A stretch of DNA of 64,000 bases from Glycomyces salinus (GTDB taxonomy: Bacteria; Actinomycetota; Actinomycetes; Mycobacteriales; Micromonosporaceae). The translations under genes and the position numbers were made by a program. Of the stretch, positions 52,605-60,889 are shown one piece after another (within the stretch, counting starts at the first letter, position 1; each line of letters starts with the position of its first letter). The stretch is from NCBI RefSeq assembly GCF_016428645.1, contig NZ_JAELXW010000020.1:1-64000 (forward strand), given 5' to 3'. The notes under the pieces were generated by a model, which made no database searches, was not told where the DNA came from, and worked only from the letters and a program-made list of their open reading frames with translations.

Positions 52605-52634
52605 TGCAAATCTCTTGCCACATCCGCTGAAGAT
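52605..52634 (+). promoter_or_regulatory. SARP-type box and -10 before lanA2
   Basis: TGCAAAT at 52605-52611 and TGCCACA at 52616-52622 stand 11 bases apart. Exactly six bases later is GAAGAT at 52629-52634. This repeats the lanA1 arrangement with the same spacing. A 160-base leader with a hairpin separates it from lanA2. Confidence 0.6.
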
Positions 52635-52694
52635 CAGATCCATCGGACCCATCGGGACGACGACAGAAGGCGTTCCGATCGGACCGATGCGAGC

Positions 52695-52732
52695 GGGGAT
52701 GGACCGTTCCCTCTGACCGGGGGTCCATCCCC
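52695..52732 (+). terminator. hairpin (attenuator-like) before lanA2
   Basis: GGGGATGGACC pairs perfectly with GGTCCATCCCC across a 16-base loop. It lies between the lanA2 promoter box and the lanA2 start, within the expected 5' leader. It may attenuate or stabilise the operon mRNA, or stop read-through from lanA1. Confidence 0.6.
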
Positions 52733-52794
52733 TCCCACGGGCCCTACCAAGGGTTCGTGGCCATACCACCCTACCTCGAGAAAGAGGTCGTCAC

Positions 52795-53019
52795 ATGAAC
52801 GACATTCGCGCTTGGAAGGACCCCGAACGCCGGCACGAGCTGGGCGGCGACGTCCAGGACAACCCGGCCGGCCTGGTGGATCTCAACGACGACGCCGTCC
52901 TCGACGTCACCGGCGGCACCTCGTGGTGGTGCGCCACGGTCGCCCTCACCGCCACCTTCTGCTCTCCCACCGGAACCATGTGCGGCAGCTGCCAATTCGG
53001 CACCCGCGGCTGCTGCTGA
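52795..53019 (+). CDS. lanA2: lanthipeptide precursor 2 (74 aa)
   Basis: The leader shares RAWKDPERR, then NPAGLVDLNDDAVLDVTGG, with the cut expected after GG. The core starts TSWWCATVALTATFC and continues SPTGTMCGSCQFGTRGCC. The SWWC-ATV-LTA-FC part resembles lichenicidin-beta-type cores (SWTC-ITAG-TVSASLC). It has six Cys and about ten Ser/Thr, so up to six rings or disulfides are possible. The ATG follows GAAAGAGG. The gap to lanA3 is 17 bases, so they share a transcript. Confidence 0.88.
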   Translation: MNDIRAWKDPERRHELGGDVQDNPAGLVDLNDDAVLDVTGGTSWWCATVALTATFCSPTGTMCGSCQFGTRGCC

Positions 53020-53036
53020 TCCAGAAAGGACATCGC

Positions 53037-53270
53037 ATGGACACCGTGCGCGCTTGGAAAGAACCCGAGTACCGCCGTTCCCTAGGCGAAACGGCCCCCG
53101 AGCACCCCGCCGGGACCGGCTTGACGGAAATCGACGAGCTCGCTCTCGGCGAGGTCGCCGGTGCCGCCGGAACCCATCACATCTGGACCGGAGGCTGCTG
53201 CTGGTGCCTTCCCTGGTACTCGGGCATCACCGTCTGCGGCTTGGCCTGCGACGTGCCTACCTGCACGTAG
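53037..53270 (+). CDS. lanA3: lanthipeptide precursor 3, Cys-rich (77 aa)
   Basis: The leader repeats the scheme: RAWKEPEYRRSL, HPAGTGLTEIDEL, then LGEVAGAAG. The core (about THHIWTGGCCWCLPWY then SGITVCGLACDVPTCT) has six Cys and only six Thr/Ser, with a CC and a WC pair at the front. In two-component systems the alpha peptide usually has a CTLTxEC lipid II site; here the equivalent reads CGLACD, so the motif is absent. The leader site GA/AG instead of a clean GG is also unusual. The ATG has AAAGGA upstream. Confidence 0.82.
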   Translation: MDTVRAWKEPEYRRSLGETAPEHPAGTGLTEIDELALGEVAGAAGTHHIWTGGCCWCLPWYSGITVCGLACDVPTCT

Positions 53271-53357
53271 CGACCACAAGAGGGGCGGCGGTGCGCCGAC
53301 CGCCGCCCCGGCCATCGAGACACCGACCGCCTTCCCACAACTTGGATTGGAACCGCC

Positions 53358-56300
53358 ATGGACCGCATACCGCCCCAAGGTCCCGAGCTCCCCTGGCACC
53401 TTGCCGCGACACTGCCCGAGCGTCTCGAGTGGGGAACAGAGCCAAGCGAGAGCGACTACCAGCGTGCGGTGCGCCGTCTGGAGATGTGGGCCGAACTCAA
53501 GTGTTTCAGGGAGGAGGGGCGCGGAATCGCCGAGTGGTTGGACTCCGCGGGCCTGACGTTGGAGGACTTCAGCGGTCTCCTGGGGGAGACTGAGGTGTCG
53601 TTGCGGGCGCGTCGACCCGAAGAGCCCGATTGGCATCAGTCATTTCGGCGCTGGTGGAGCAGCGGTCGGCAGGCTGAGGCACGTCGGGTCCACGGCGACT
53701 TGCGGATGCTCGAGTGGGCCCGGCCGCTTCTCGAAGGCGCTCTCGAAGAGCTCGAGGCCAGGCTCGCCGCGATCGTGACCGAGCAGAACGACCCGGTCTT
53801 CGCGGACGCACATGTCGTCGAGCGCTTCTTGGAGACCGTGCCACTCAAGCACCTCCAGAGGTACATGCAGCGGGTATCCGTTCTGGAGCTCAACGTGTTC
53901 CGGGTCGAAGGGCGCCTTTCCGGCGACGACCCCTCCGCCCGCTTCGCAGATTTCTGCCGTCAGTTGTCAGAGGACGCCGCAGCGGTGCCGCTGTGGGAGG
54001 AGTACGTCGTACTCGCACGCCTGGTCGTCACGCAACTACGGTACTGGATGGAGACCCAGGTCGAACTGCTCACACACCTTGCGGACGACCTCGACACGAT
54101 CCGCACTGGCATTCCAAGCCTGAAGGACGCCGCGCGGCTCGAGTCCATCGGCATCGGCGAGGGCGACCGCCACCACCACGGCCGCTCGGTGTGCATCCTC
54201 CACTTCGACCAGGGCTCGGTCGTCTACAAGCCGCGATCCCTCACCATGGACATGGCGTACAACGGCCTCATCGACTGGATCAACGCGCAAGGCCTCAGAC
54301 TCGACCTGGCCGCCGTCACTACCGTCGACCGCGGCGACCACGGCTGGGTGCGATTCCTGCGGTCCGATCGAACCGTCGGCACCGACGGTGTCGACCGTTT
54401 CGCCTGGCGCACCGGCGCGCTCGCCGCGATCCTCTACGCGCTGCACGCCACCGACTTCCACTTCGAGAACGTCATCGCCGACGGCGAGTACCCGGTCCTG
54501 GTGGACTTGGAGACGCTCCTCCACTCCGACAAGACCGATGCCGTGGCCAAAGTGGAGGGCACCAGCGACGCCGCGGCCGTAGCGCTCGCCCAGTCGGTCC
54601 ACTCGACCGGACTGCTCCCCAATCCGATCGTCATGCGCGATCGCGACGGCACCCACGCGCTCGACATGTCGGGCGCCTCCGGCCACGGAGGCCAGCTCAC
54701 CCCGATGCCCGTGCCGGACTGGGATGGCGCCGAAACCGACACGATGAGACTGGTCAAGCGCCGCATGGAGATGGACGCCGAAAACAATCTCGCCGTCGCC
54801 GAGGATGGATCCAGTATCGACATAGCCCAGCGCCGCGGCGCCGTCTCCGCAGGGTTCAGCGAGGTCTACGACCTCCTGCAGCGGCGCGCGGCGGAACTCC
54901 TCGCCGACGGCGGGCCGATCGCGGCATTCGAGTCCCTGCACACCAGGCACATCGCCCGAGCCACGCACGTCTACGGCACCGTGCTGCTCGAGAGCACACA
55001 CCCCGACTTCCTCCGCGACGGACTCGACCGCGACCGGTCCCTCGCGCGGCTCCGCACCGGCCACGAGTCTCGGCCCGAGCAGAACGCCATGATCGCCGCC
55101 GAGACAGCCGAACTCGCCAACGGGGACGTGCCCGTGTTCACGATCGAAACCTCGACGGGAACTCTGTACGGGGGTACCCCGCCACGGCCGATCGGCGAAC
55201 GGGGGCGTCCGATCGAGGCGGTCCGGAAGCGCATCGGCGGGCTCGCCGAGGCCGACCACCTGCGCCAGAAGTGGATCATCGACGCCGCGCTCGCCGCCAC
55301 CACCATGACCGGCAAGGAGGCCCGCTGGCCGAACTGGTCTCAGCCGCTGCCCTCCGAGCCCGCAGAGGCGGGAGACTTCGAGGAAACGGCGCTCACCGTC
55401 GCGAAGCGCATCCAATCGCTCCTCATCCGCGGGGACGACACTATTGGCTGGCTCGGCCTGGACCTCTACGACGAGCAGCACTGGATGGTCGCCCCCACGC
55501 CACTCGGGCTTTACAATGGCGTCAGTGGGATCACCCACGCCCTCGACGCTGTCGCCACGGTCACCGGCAACCGCGCCCTCACCGATGAGGTGCAGCGGCT
55601 CGACGACTACCTTGTCGCACGCGCCCATCTGCTCGGCCGTATCGTCGACGATCCCGAGACGGCGCCCGACATCAAGTTGACCCCGATAGGCGCGTTCAAC
55701 GAGACGGCCGGGACCGTGTACGCGCTCGCCCACGCCGCCGTCAGGCATGGCCGCGAGGACTGCGCCGAGGCCGCGATGAAACTGGCACCGATCCTCGACC
55801 TCCTAGTGGACCAGGACGTCAGTTTCGACATCGTCTCAGGGGCCGCGGGCCTGATCCTCGTCATGGAGTCCCTGGAAGCCGCCGCCCCAGGGCGCGGCGC
55901 GCTCGACCTCGCCCGCAAGGCCGGCGAACGCCTGCTCGAAGCCCGACTCGACCTCGGCGACGACGGCTGGGCCTGGGCGGGCCCGTCCAACGGCGGCGTC
56001 CCCCTCAACGGGTTCTCGCACGGCACCGCCGGCATCGCCGCCGCGTTCGCCCGGCTCAACGCGATCAGTCCCGACGAGCGGTACCCGGAGGCGATCGAGC
56101 GCGCGCTCGCCTACGAAGCCTCCACGTTCGACCGCGAGAACGGGGTGTGGACAGATCTGCGGATCGACAACCCCGGCGGCCGCACCGTCATGAACGCCTG
56201 GTGCCACGGCGCGCCGGGCATCGGGCTCGCCCGCAGGATGATCCGCGACGCCGGAGGCCACGGGCTCGACCTCGAGCGGCTCCGGTCCGAACAGGACCGG

Positions 56301-56636
56301 GCGGCTGTGATTCTCAACGCCGCCGGCTGGGACGGAGACCCCGTTACCGGGACCGGCAACCACTCGATTTGCCACGGCGACGTCGGCAACCTGCTCATCC
56401 TCGACACCATCGTCGATGACGACAGCATCCGCGAGCGCCTGCCCCGCCTCTGGAAGGCCATCATCGCCGACGGGACCGGCAACGGCTGGCTCTGCGGCGT
56501 CCCGCACGGGGTCGAGACACCAGGACTCATGACGGGCCTCGCCGGCATAGCCTGGGGACTCGCCCGCAAGGCGGACCCGACGCTCGTCCCCGACCTGCTC
56601 CGGCTCGAGGCCCCGGTGGTGCGGGATGACCGATAA
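53358..56636 (+). CDS. lanM: class II lanthipeptide synthetase LanM (1092 aa)
   Basis: A bifunctional enzyme: the N-terminal half (DUF4135) dehydrates Ser/Thr by phosphorylation and elimination, and the C-terminal LanC-like half forms rings. The dehydratase shows VVYKPRSLTMDMAYN, LHATDFHFENVIADGEYPVLVDLETLLH and RHIARATHVYG. The cyclase zinc ligands are visible as Cys in NAWCHGAPGIG near residue 949 and Cys-His in SICHGDVGN near 1005. The length is typical of LanM. It lies 87 bases after lanA3 and overlaps the next gene's start by 11 bases. It is the only LanM here, so it probably processes all three precursors. Confidence 0.95.
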   Translation: MDRIPPQGPELPWHLAATLPERLEWGTEPSESDYQRAVRRLEMWAELKCFREEGRGIAEWLDSAGLTLEDFSGLLGETEVSLRARRPEEPDWHQSFRRWWSSGRQAEARRVHGDLRMLEWARPLLEGALEELEARLAAIVTEQNDPVFADAHVVERFLETVPLKHLQRYMQRVSVLELNVFRVEGRLSGDDPSARFADFCRQLSEDAAAVPLWEEYVVLARLVVTQLRYWMETQVELLTHLADDLDTIRTGIPSLKDAARLESIGIGEGDRHHHGRSVCILHFDQGSVVYKPRSLTMDMAYNGLIDWINAQGLRLDLAAVTTVDRGDHGWVRFLRSDRTVGTDGVDRFAWRTGALAAILYALHATDFHFENVIADGEYPVLVDLETLLHSDKTDAVAKVEGTSDAAAVALAQSVHSTGLLPNPIVMRDRDGTHALDMSGASGHGGQLTPMPVPDWDGAETDTMRLVKRRMEMDAENNLAVAEDGSSIDIAQRRGAVSAGFSEVYDLLQRRAAELLADGGPIAAFESLHTRHIARATHVYGTVLLESTHPDFLRDGLDRDRSLARLRTGHESRPEQNAMIAAETAELANGDVPVFTIETSTGTLYGGTPPRPIGERGRPIEAVRKRIGGLAEADHLRQKWIIDAALAATTMTGKEARWPNWSQPLPSEPAEAGDFEETALTVAKRIQSLLIRGDDTIGWLGLDLYDEQHWMVAPTPLGLYNGVSGITHALDAVATVTGNRALTDEVQRLDDYLVARAHLLGRIVDDPETAPDIKLTPIGAFNETAGTVYALAHAAVRHGREDCAEAAMKLAPILDLLVDQDVSFDIVSGAAGLILVMESLEAAAPGRGALDLARKAGERLLEARLDLGDDGWAWAGPSNGGVPLNGFSHGTAGIAAAFARLNAISPDERYPEAIERALAYEASTFDRENGVWTDLRIDNPGGRTVMNAWCHGAPGIGLARRMIRDAGGHGLDLERLRSEQDRAAVILNAAGWDGDPVTGTGNHSICHGDVGNLLILDTIVDDDSIRERLPRLWKAIIADGTGNGWLCGVPHGVETPGLMTGLAGIAWGLARKADPTLVPDLLRLEAPVVRDDR

Positions 56637-57114
56637 TGAGCGGCCCGGACTCTACCGGCAGGAGGCGGTAGACGCCTACACGCGCCTCGACGGACGCGAC
56701 GCCGCGCCGGATTTCGACCCGGGTGCGGCGATGCCGCGACGCCGCTCGATCGTCGCCGGAGTCCTGTGCATGGCGGCGCTCGTCGCGAGCGGACTCGCTT
56801 ACCGTGTCGACCGCGGGCCCGGCGCCATGGTCGTCTACACCGACGAGGAGTCCATCGTCCTCGCTTTCACCGAGCCGCCACCGGACCTGGTGGGCGAACG
56901 GGTCGTCATGACGCTTCCCGACGGCGGCGAGATCGAGGGCACCGGCGTCCAGAGCGAGCAGGCCACCGCAGGTGGGGGCATCACCGCGACCACGGTCATG
57001 GTCGAACTCGACTCTCCCGGCTCCGCCGACAGCAGCTACGGCGAGACCGTCCTGGTCAACGCCGAAGCGGTGCCGCTGCTGCTGGACCTGTTCGACGACG
57101 AGGAAGGGGCCTGA
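56626..57114 (+). CDS. short adaptor-like membrane protein of the cluster (162 aa)
   Basis: One membrane helix at about residues 40-58 (RRRSIVAGVLCMAALVASGLAY) precedes an extracellular part. The segment GERVVMTLPDGGEIEGTGV with ITATTVMVELD, then VLVNAEAVPLLL, resembles the final beta domain of HlyD-type periplasmic adaptors. The coiled-coil and peptidoglycan-binding parts are missing. The ATG overlaps the lanM stop, so it is coupled. It may assist LanT at the outer face or protect the producer; neither is shown. Confidence 0.6.
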   Translation: MTDNERPGLYRQEAVDAYTRLDGRDAAPDFDPGAAMPRRRSIVAGVLCMAALVASGLAYRVDRGPGAMVVYTDEESIVLAFTEPPPDLVGERVVMTLPDGGEIEGTGVQSEQATAGGGITATTVMVELDSPGSADSSYGETVLVNAEAVPLLLDLFDDEEGA

Positions 57115-57116
57115 AC

Positions 57117-59258
57117 GTGCGCCGTCCGAAGGTCCCGCTCCAACTCCAAGCCTCGCAGACCGAATGCGGCGCCGCCGCGCTCGCGATGGTCCTCGGCTAC
57201 TACGGCCGGCACACACGGACCTCTGAGATCCGCGATGCCCTGGGCTTGGCTCGCGACGGTGCCAGCGCGGCCCAGATCCTCGCGCAGGCCCGCGAACACG
57301 GCTTGAGGACGAAGTCCTACCGGGCAGAGCCCGATGCACTCCGTGAGCTCGTCATCCCGATGATCGTGCACTGGGAGATGAGCCATTTCGTGATTCTGGA
57401 GTCGTTCACGGACGACGGCGTCGTCATCGTCGACCCCGCCCAGGGCCGCCTCCGTCTCACCGACGCCGAGTTCAGTGCCAAGTTCACTGGGATCGTCTTG
57501 GAGATGTACCCCGACGAGGGCTTCGAGTTCCGGCGACGCAAGGGCTTCGGGGCGTTGTCGTTCATCCTGCCACACCTGCCGCGCAACCCGGGCGTTCTGG
57601 GCCTGATCGTCTTCGCTTCAGCCGCGCTGACGCTGCTCGGGCTCTTTCCGGCCTTCCTCACTGGATACGTCATCGATCGGGTGTTGCCCACGCGCGCCGA
57701 GGATCTGCTGTGGGTGCTAGCGGGCGGCGCCATCACCTTCGCGCTGACGCATGGTCTGGTCACGCTGGCCCGGTCCGAGCTGCTGCTGTGGATGCAGACA
57801 CGCACCGACTGGTCCATGATGACCGGCTTCCTGCGCCACCTCATGTCGCTGCCATATCGGTTCTTCCAGATCCGTTCCAGCGGTGACATCATCGTGCGTG
57901 TCTCCTCGACCTCGTTCGTCCGAGACCTGCTCAGCAGCCAGATCCTCGCGATCGCACTCGACCTGGTCCTCCTGGTCGTCTACCTCGCGGTGATCGGGCT
58001 CCATTCGCTCCTGTTCGTGGGGATCCTCCTAACGGTGGCAGTCGCGCAACTCGCGCTCATGGCCGCCACCGCGGGGAAGGCTCAGCGACTGACCGAACGC
58101 GAACTGCATTACCTGGGCGAGGCGCAGTCTACGATGTTCGAAGCAGTCGGCAGCGCCGAGACGGTGAAGGCGTCCGGCGCCGAGGCCGTCATGGTCCGTC
58201 GCTGGTCGCACCGCTTCGCGTCGCAGCTCCAGGCATCGCTGCGCCGCCAGCGACTCGACAACGTGATCGACGCCACCATGACGCTCATCGCCGTCCTCAC
58301 GCCGATGCTGCTGCTCACCTCCGGTGCGGCACTCGCGTTCCAGGGAATCCTGTCGGTCGGCACACTGATGACACTCATCGCCTTGTCGGCCGCTGCACTG
58401 TCGCCTGTCACGCAGCTCGGCCGCAATTTCAAGAACTTCCAGATCGTGCGCGTCCACCTCGACCGACTCCGCGATGTCCTCGAAGAACCGCCCGAACAGG
58501 ACGGCGCCGACCGGCCCGCACCGGATCTGAACGCGCCCATCGAGGTTGCGAAAGTCGCCTTCAGCTATTCTGGAAACGGGCCCCTCGTCCTCCGGGACAT
58601 CGCCTTCACGCTCGAACCGGGCACCACCACTGCGATCGTCGGGGGCACCGGGGCCGGTAAATCCACGCTCGCCCGGATCGTCCTCGGTCTCTACAAGCCG
58701 ACCGAGGGAGCGATCCGATTCGGCGAGCTCGACCTGGAAAGCGCAGACCTGGCAGAACTGCGCCGGCGCACCGGGATCGTCACCCAGGATACCGATCTGT
58801 TCAGCGGTACGATCCTGTCGAACCTCACCATCGGCGCCGAGGCCACCGAATTCGGCGATGTCGTCGCGGCCGCGCGGCTCGCATGCGTCCACGACGACAT
58901 CGTCACCGCGCCGATGGCGTACGACACGGTTCTCGGCGAGGGCGGCTCAGGCCTGTCCGGCGGGCAGCGACAGCGGCTCGCGCTCGCCCGCGCGCTCGTG
59001 CGGCGACCCCGGCTGCTCCTGCTCGACGAAGCAACCTCACACCTCGACGCGGTTACCGAGCAGCGCGTGCACACCAACTTGCGCACACTGGACTGCACCA
59101 AGGTGATCATCGCGCATCGTCTCTCCACCGTGCGCGACGCGGACACCATCCTCGCGCTCGACAGGGGACGGATCGTGGAATCGGGGACGCACGACGAACT
59201 GGTCGCGCGCGGCGGCGTGTACGCCGAGCTCATCGAACGACAGCTTCAGACCGTATGA
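57117..59258 (+). CDS. lanT: LanT: C39 peptidase-ABC exporter (713 aa)
   Basis: A leader-cutting ABC transporter. The N-terminal C39 peptidase has the catalytic Cys in QTECGAAALAMVLGYYG (residue 17), His in HWEMSHFVILES near 88 and Asp in VDPAQGRL. Six membrane helices follow at about 160-430. The ATPase has Walker A VGGTGAGKST, signature LSGGQRQRLALARAL and Walker B LLLLDEATSHLD. The start is GTG at 57117, three bases after the preceding stop. It likely cuts after the GG-type sites and exports the modified peptides. Confidence 0.94.
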   Translation: MRRPKVPLQLQASQTECGAAALAMVLGYYGRHTRTSEIRDALGLARDGASAAQILAQAREHGLRTKSYRAEPDALRELVIPMIVHWEMSHFVILESFTDDGVVIVDPAQGRLRLTDAEFSAKFTGIVLEMYPDEGFEFRRRKGFGALSFILPHLPRNPGVLGLIVFASAALTLLGLFPAFLTGYVIDRVLPTRAEDLLWVLAGGAITFALTHGLVTLARSELLLWMQTRTDWSMMTGFLRHLMSLPYRFFQIRSSGDIIVRVSSTSFVRDLLSSQILAIALDLVLLVVYLAVIGLHSLLFVGILLTVAVAQLALMAATAGKAQRLTERELHYLGEAQSTMFEAVGSAETVKASGAEAVMVRRWSHRFASQLQASLRRQRLDNVIDATMTLIAVLTPMLLLTSGAALAFQGILSVGTLMTLIALSAAALSPVTQLGRNFKNFQIVRVHLDRLRDVLEEPPEQDGADRPAPDLNAPIEVAKVAFSYSGNGPLVLRDIAFTLEPGTTTAIVGGTGAGKSTLARIVLGLYKPTEGAIRFGELDLESADLAELRRRTGIVTQDTDLFSGTILSNLTIGAEATEFGDVVAAARLACVHDDIVTAPMAYDTVLGEGGSGLSGGQRQRLALARALVRRPRLLLLDEATSHLDAVTEQRVHTNLRTLDCTKVIIAHRLSTVRDADTILALDRGRIVESGTHDELVARGGVYAELIERQLQTV

Positions 59259-59268
59259 AGGACAGGAC

Positions 59269-59745
59269 ATGCCGCTGCAAGTGATGGATCGGCTCCGCCA
59301 CGAGAGCGCGAACGCCGCCGGAGCCGCGCTGACCGTCTGGTTGACGTTGAGGATGCCGGCCACAGTCGGGCACGATGCCGTGACGGCGCCGATGGCGGCG
59401 GCGTTCGTCGCGCCACTGGTGGTCGTCTCGATCCACTTCGGCGCCGAATCCCGCCGAATGGTGCAGCAGACCCGTCCAAGGGACACGCGCCTGCTGCGGC
59501 TCGCCTGGGCTCTCTGCGTCGCACTTGTTCTCGGCGCGGTCGCCGATCTTGCCTGGAGATGGTCCGCGCTCGGCGGCGTGGAGCGGTTCTCGACCATGTC
59601 GGTCATGATTGGAGCGGCGCTGTCCTATGTCGGCTGCTTCCACCGCCGGATCGCGTGGACTTCAGCGGGCCGCCCGCGACTTGCGCGGAGTTCGATCCGC
59701 CAGCGGATCGACAGGGGAACGACGTCGCGGTCGAGTCGATCCTGA
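59269..59745 (+). CDS. small polytopic membrane protein, possible immunity (158 aa)
   Basis: Four hydrophobic helices: AAGAALTVWLTLRMP, AVTAPMAAAFVAPLVVVSI, LLRLAWALCVALVLGAVADLAW and MSVMIGAALSYVGCF, then a basic Ser/Arg tail. No family match is evident. The ATG at 59269 with GAAGGAC upstream is 10 bases after lanT, so it is the last gene of the operon. Small membrane proteins in this position often provide self-protection, but that is inference. Confidence 0.6.
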   Translation: MPLQVMDRLRHESANAAGAALTVWLTLRMPATVGHDAVTAPMAAAFVAPLVVVSIHFGAESRRMVQQTRPRDTRLLRLAWALCVALVLGAVADLAWRWSALGGVERFSTMSVMIGAALSYVGCFHRRIAWTSAGRPRLARSSIRQRIDRGTTSRSSRS

Positions 59746-59810
59746 CCGTTCGGGTGCTCGTGAAACGCATCATCGGACGATGTCGCACAACGGTGCTTCG
59801 GCACCTGCGA

Positions 59811-60626
59811 TTACAGTCGCGTGAGCACTTCTCGGACCACCGCGGCGGTTCCGGGCGCGTCCCCTTCGAGGATCGCCGTCTGGAGGCGCTGAACCGTCGA
59901 GGGGAGACCCACGCCGTAGTCCCGGTGGCGGTGCAGCAGTCGCTGGATCCCGTCGAGCGAGCTGAGCCGGTCGCCCGCGAGGAAGCTTGCAGCGACCGCG
60001 AGCTCGGCGAGCTGCGGGTCCTCGCCGGTGCCGGCCCGAGCCTCCGAATGAGCTTCCTGGTAGGACCCGATGACGATGTGCAGCGCGACCGAGAGCCGCC
60101 GCAGGGACCGCCGCGTGTTCGCGAGGGAGGTCTTGACTCCCGTGAACCAGTTCGTCGCGGGGAAGTCCACGCCGAAGCCCTCCAAGTCGAGCGCCAGCAG
60201 GTCCCGGCAGCCGGCGAGAGCCACCACAGGATCCTCGGAGACTCGCCCCCGCACTGTCCTCAGCCGGTGCTCCAATGCCAGAAGATCCACATGGGACGGA
60301 TCGATCTCCAGGCTGTAGCCGCCCTCACCGCCCCAGGCCGCACGATGCGTTACCACCCGCACCTCGTTCCCCAAACTGGCCGACTGAGTCGCAGACCGGA
60401 CCCGCGCGACGAGGGTGCGGACATTGGCACGCGCGGTCACCGGAGGCTCGTCCCAGAGGACGTGCGCGAGCTTGGTCTGCGTGACCACGTGGCTCGGCTG
60501 GAGTGCGAGCACCGCCAGGAGCGCCCTCGCCCGAGCGGGCCGCAGCGTCTCGGCACCATCGCGACCCATGAGGCTCACGGGCGGCAGGAGCTGGACGAGA
60601 AACGGACGGACAAGAGACTCAGGCAA
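59811..60626 (-). CDS. SARP-family transcriptional activator (271 aa)
   Basis: Streptomyces-antibiotic-regulatory-protein type. An OmpR-like winged helix is at about 25-100 (LRPARARALLAVLALQPSHVVTQTKLAHVLWDEPPVTARANVRTLVARVR in pieces). The bacterial transcriptional activation domain begins YSLEIDPSHVDLLALEHRL near residue 105. The start is TTG at 60626, with AGGAG five bases before. It faces the lan operon end to end. SARP boxes before lanA1 and lanA2 make it the likely activator of the whole cluster. Confidence 0.88.
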   Translation of the reverse strand: MPESLVRPFLVQLLPPVSLMGRDGAETLRPARARALLAVLALQPSHVVTQTKLAHVLWDEPPVTARANVRTLVARVRSATQSASLGNEVRVVTHRAAWGGEGGYSLEIDPSHVDLLALEHRLRTVRGRVSEDPVVALAGCRDLLALDLEGFGVDFPATNWFTGVKTSLANTRRSLRRLSVALHIVIGSYQEAHSEARAGTGEDPQLAELAVAASFLAGDRLSSLDGIQRLLHRHRDYGVGLPSTVQRLQTAILEGDAPGTAAVVREVLTRL

Positions 60627-60678
60627 GGGGTCTCCTTCATCGATGATGGGCCTTCAAAGATGAGGTCAGCAGGCTCGG

Positions 60679-60696
60679 TTCGAGGGGCATTCGGGG
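60679..60696. promoter_or_regulatory. 11-bp-spaced TTCG motifs upstream of the SARP gene
   Basis: TTCGAGG and TTCGGGG start 11 bases apart, followed by further TCGAAC and TTCGGA elements at about 60702-60717. This resembles SARP-type repeats but differs in core from the lanA boxes. It lies in the 263-base gap before the SARP gene. I see nothing else firm in that gap. Confidence 0.35.
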
Positions 60697-60889
60697 ATCA
60701 TGCTCGAACATCGTTCGGATTCTATTGCGACCTGCCTGAATCTAGAGCCCCAGCGCACAGATCAAGCACGAGTTATGCACGGATCCTCCCCGCCTGCTCG
60801 GCGCACTGGCGGTACTCGCCACCGGAGGCATCGTTCTATGGAGACCCGGGTCATTGGTGCGTGGAACTGAGGCACGCTCGACCACCTCG

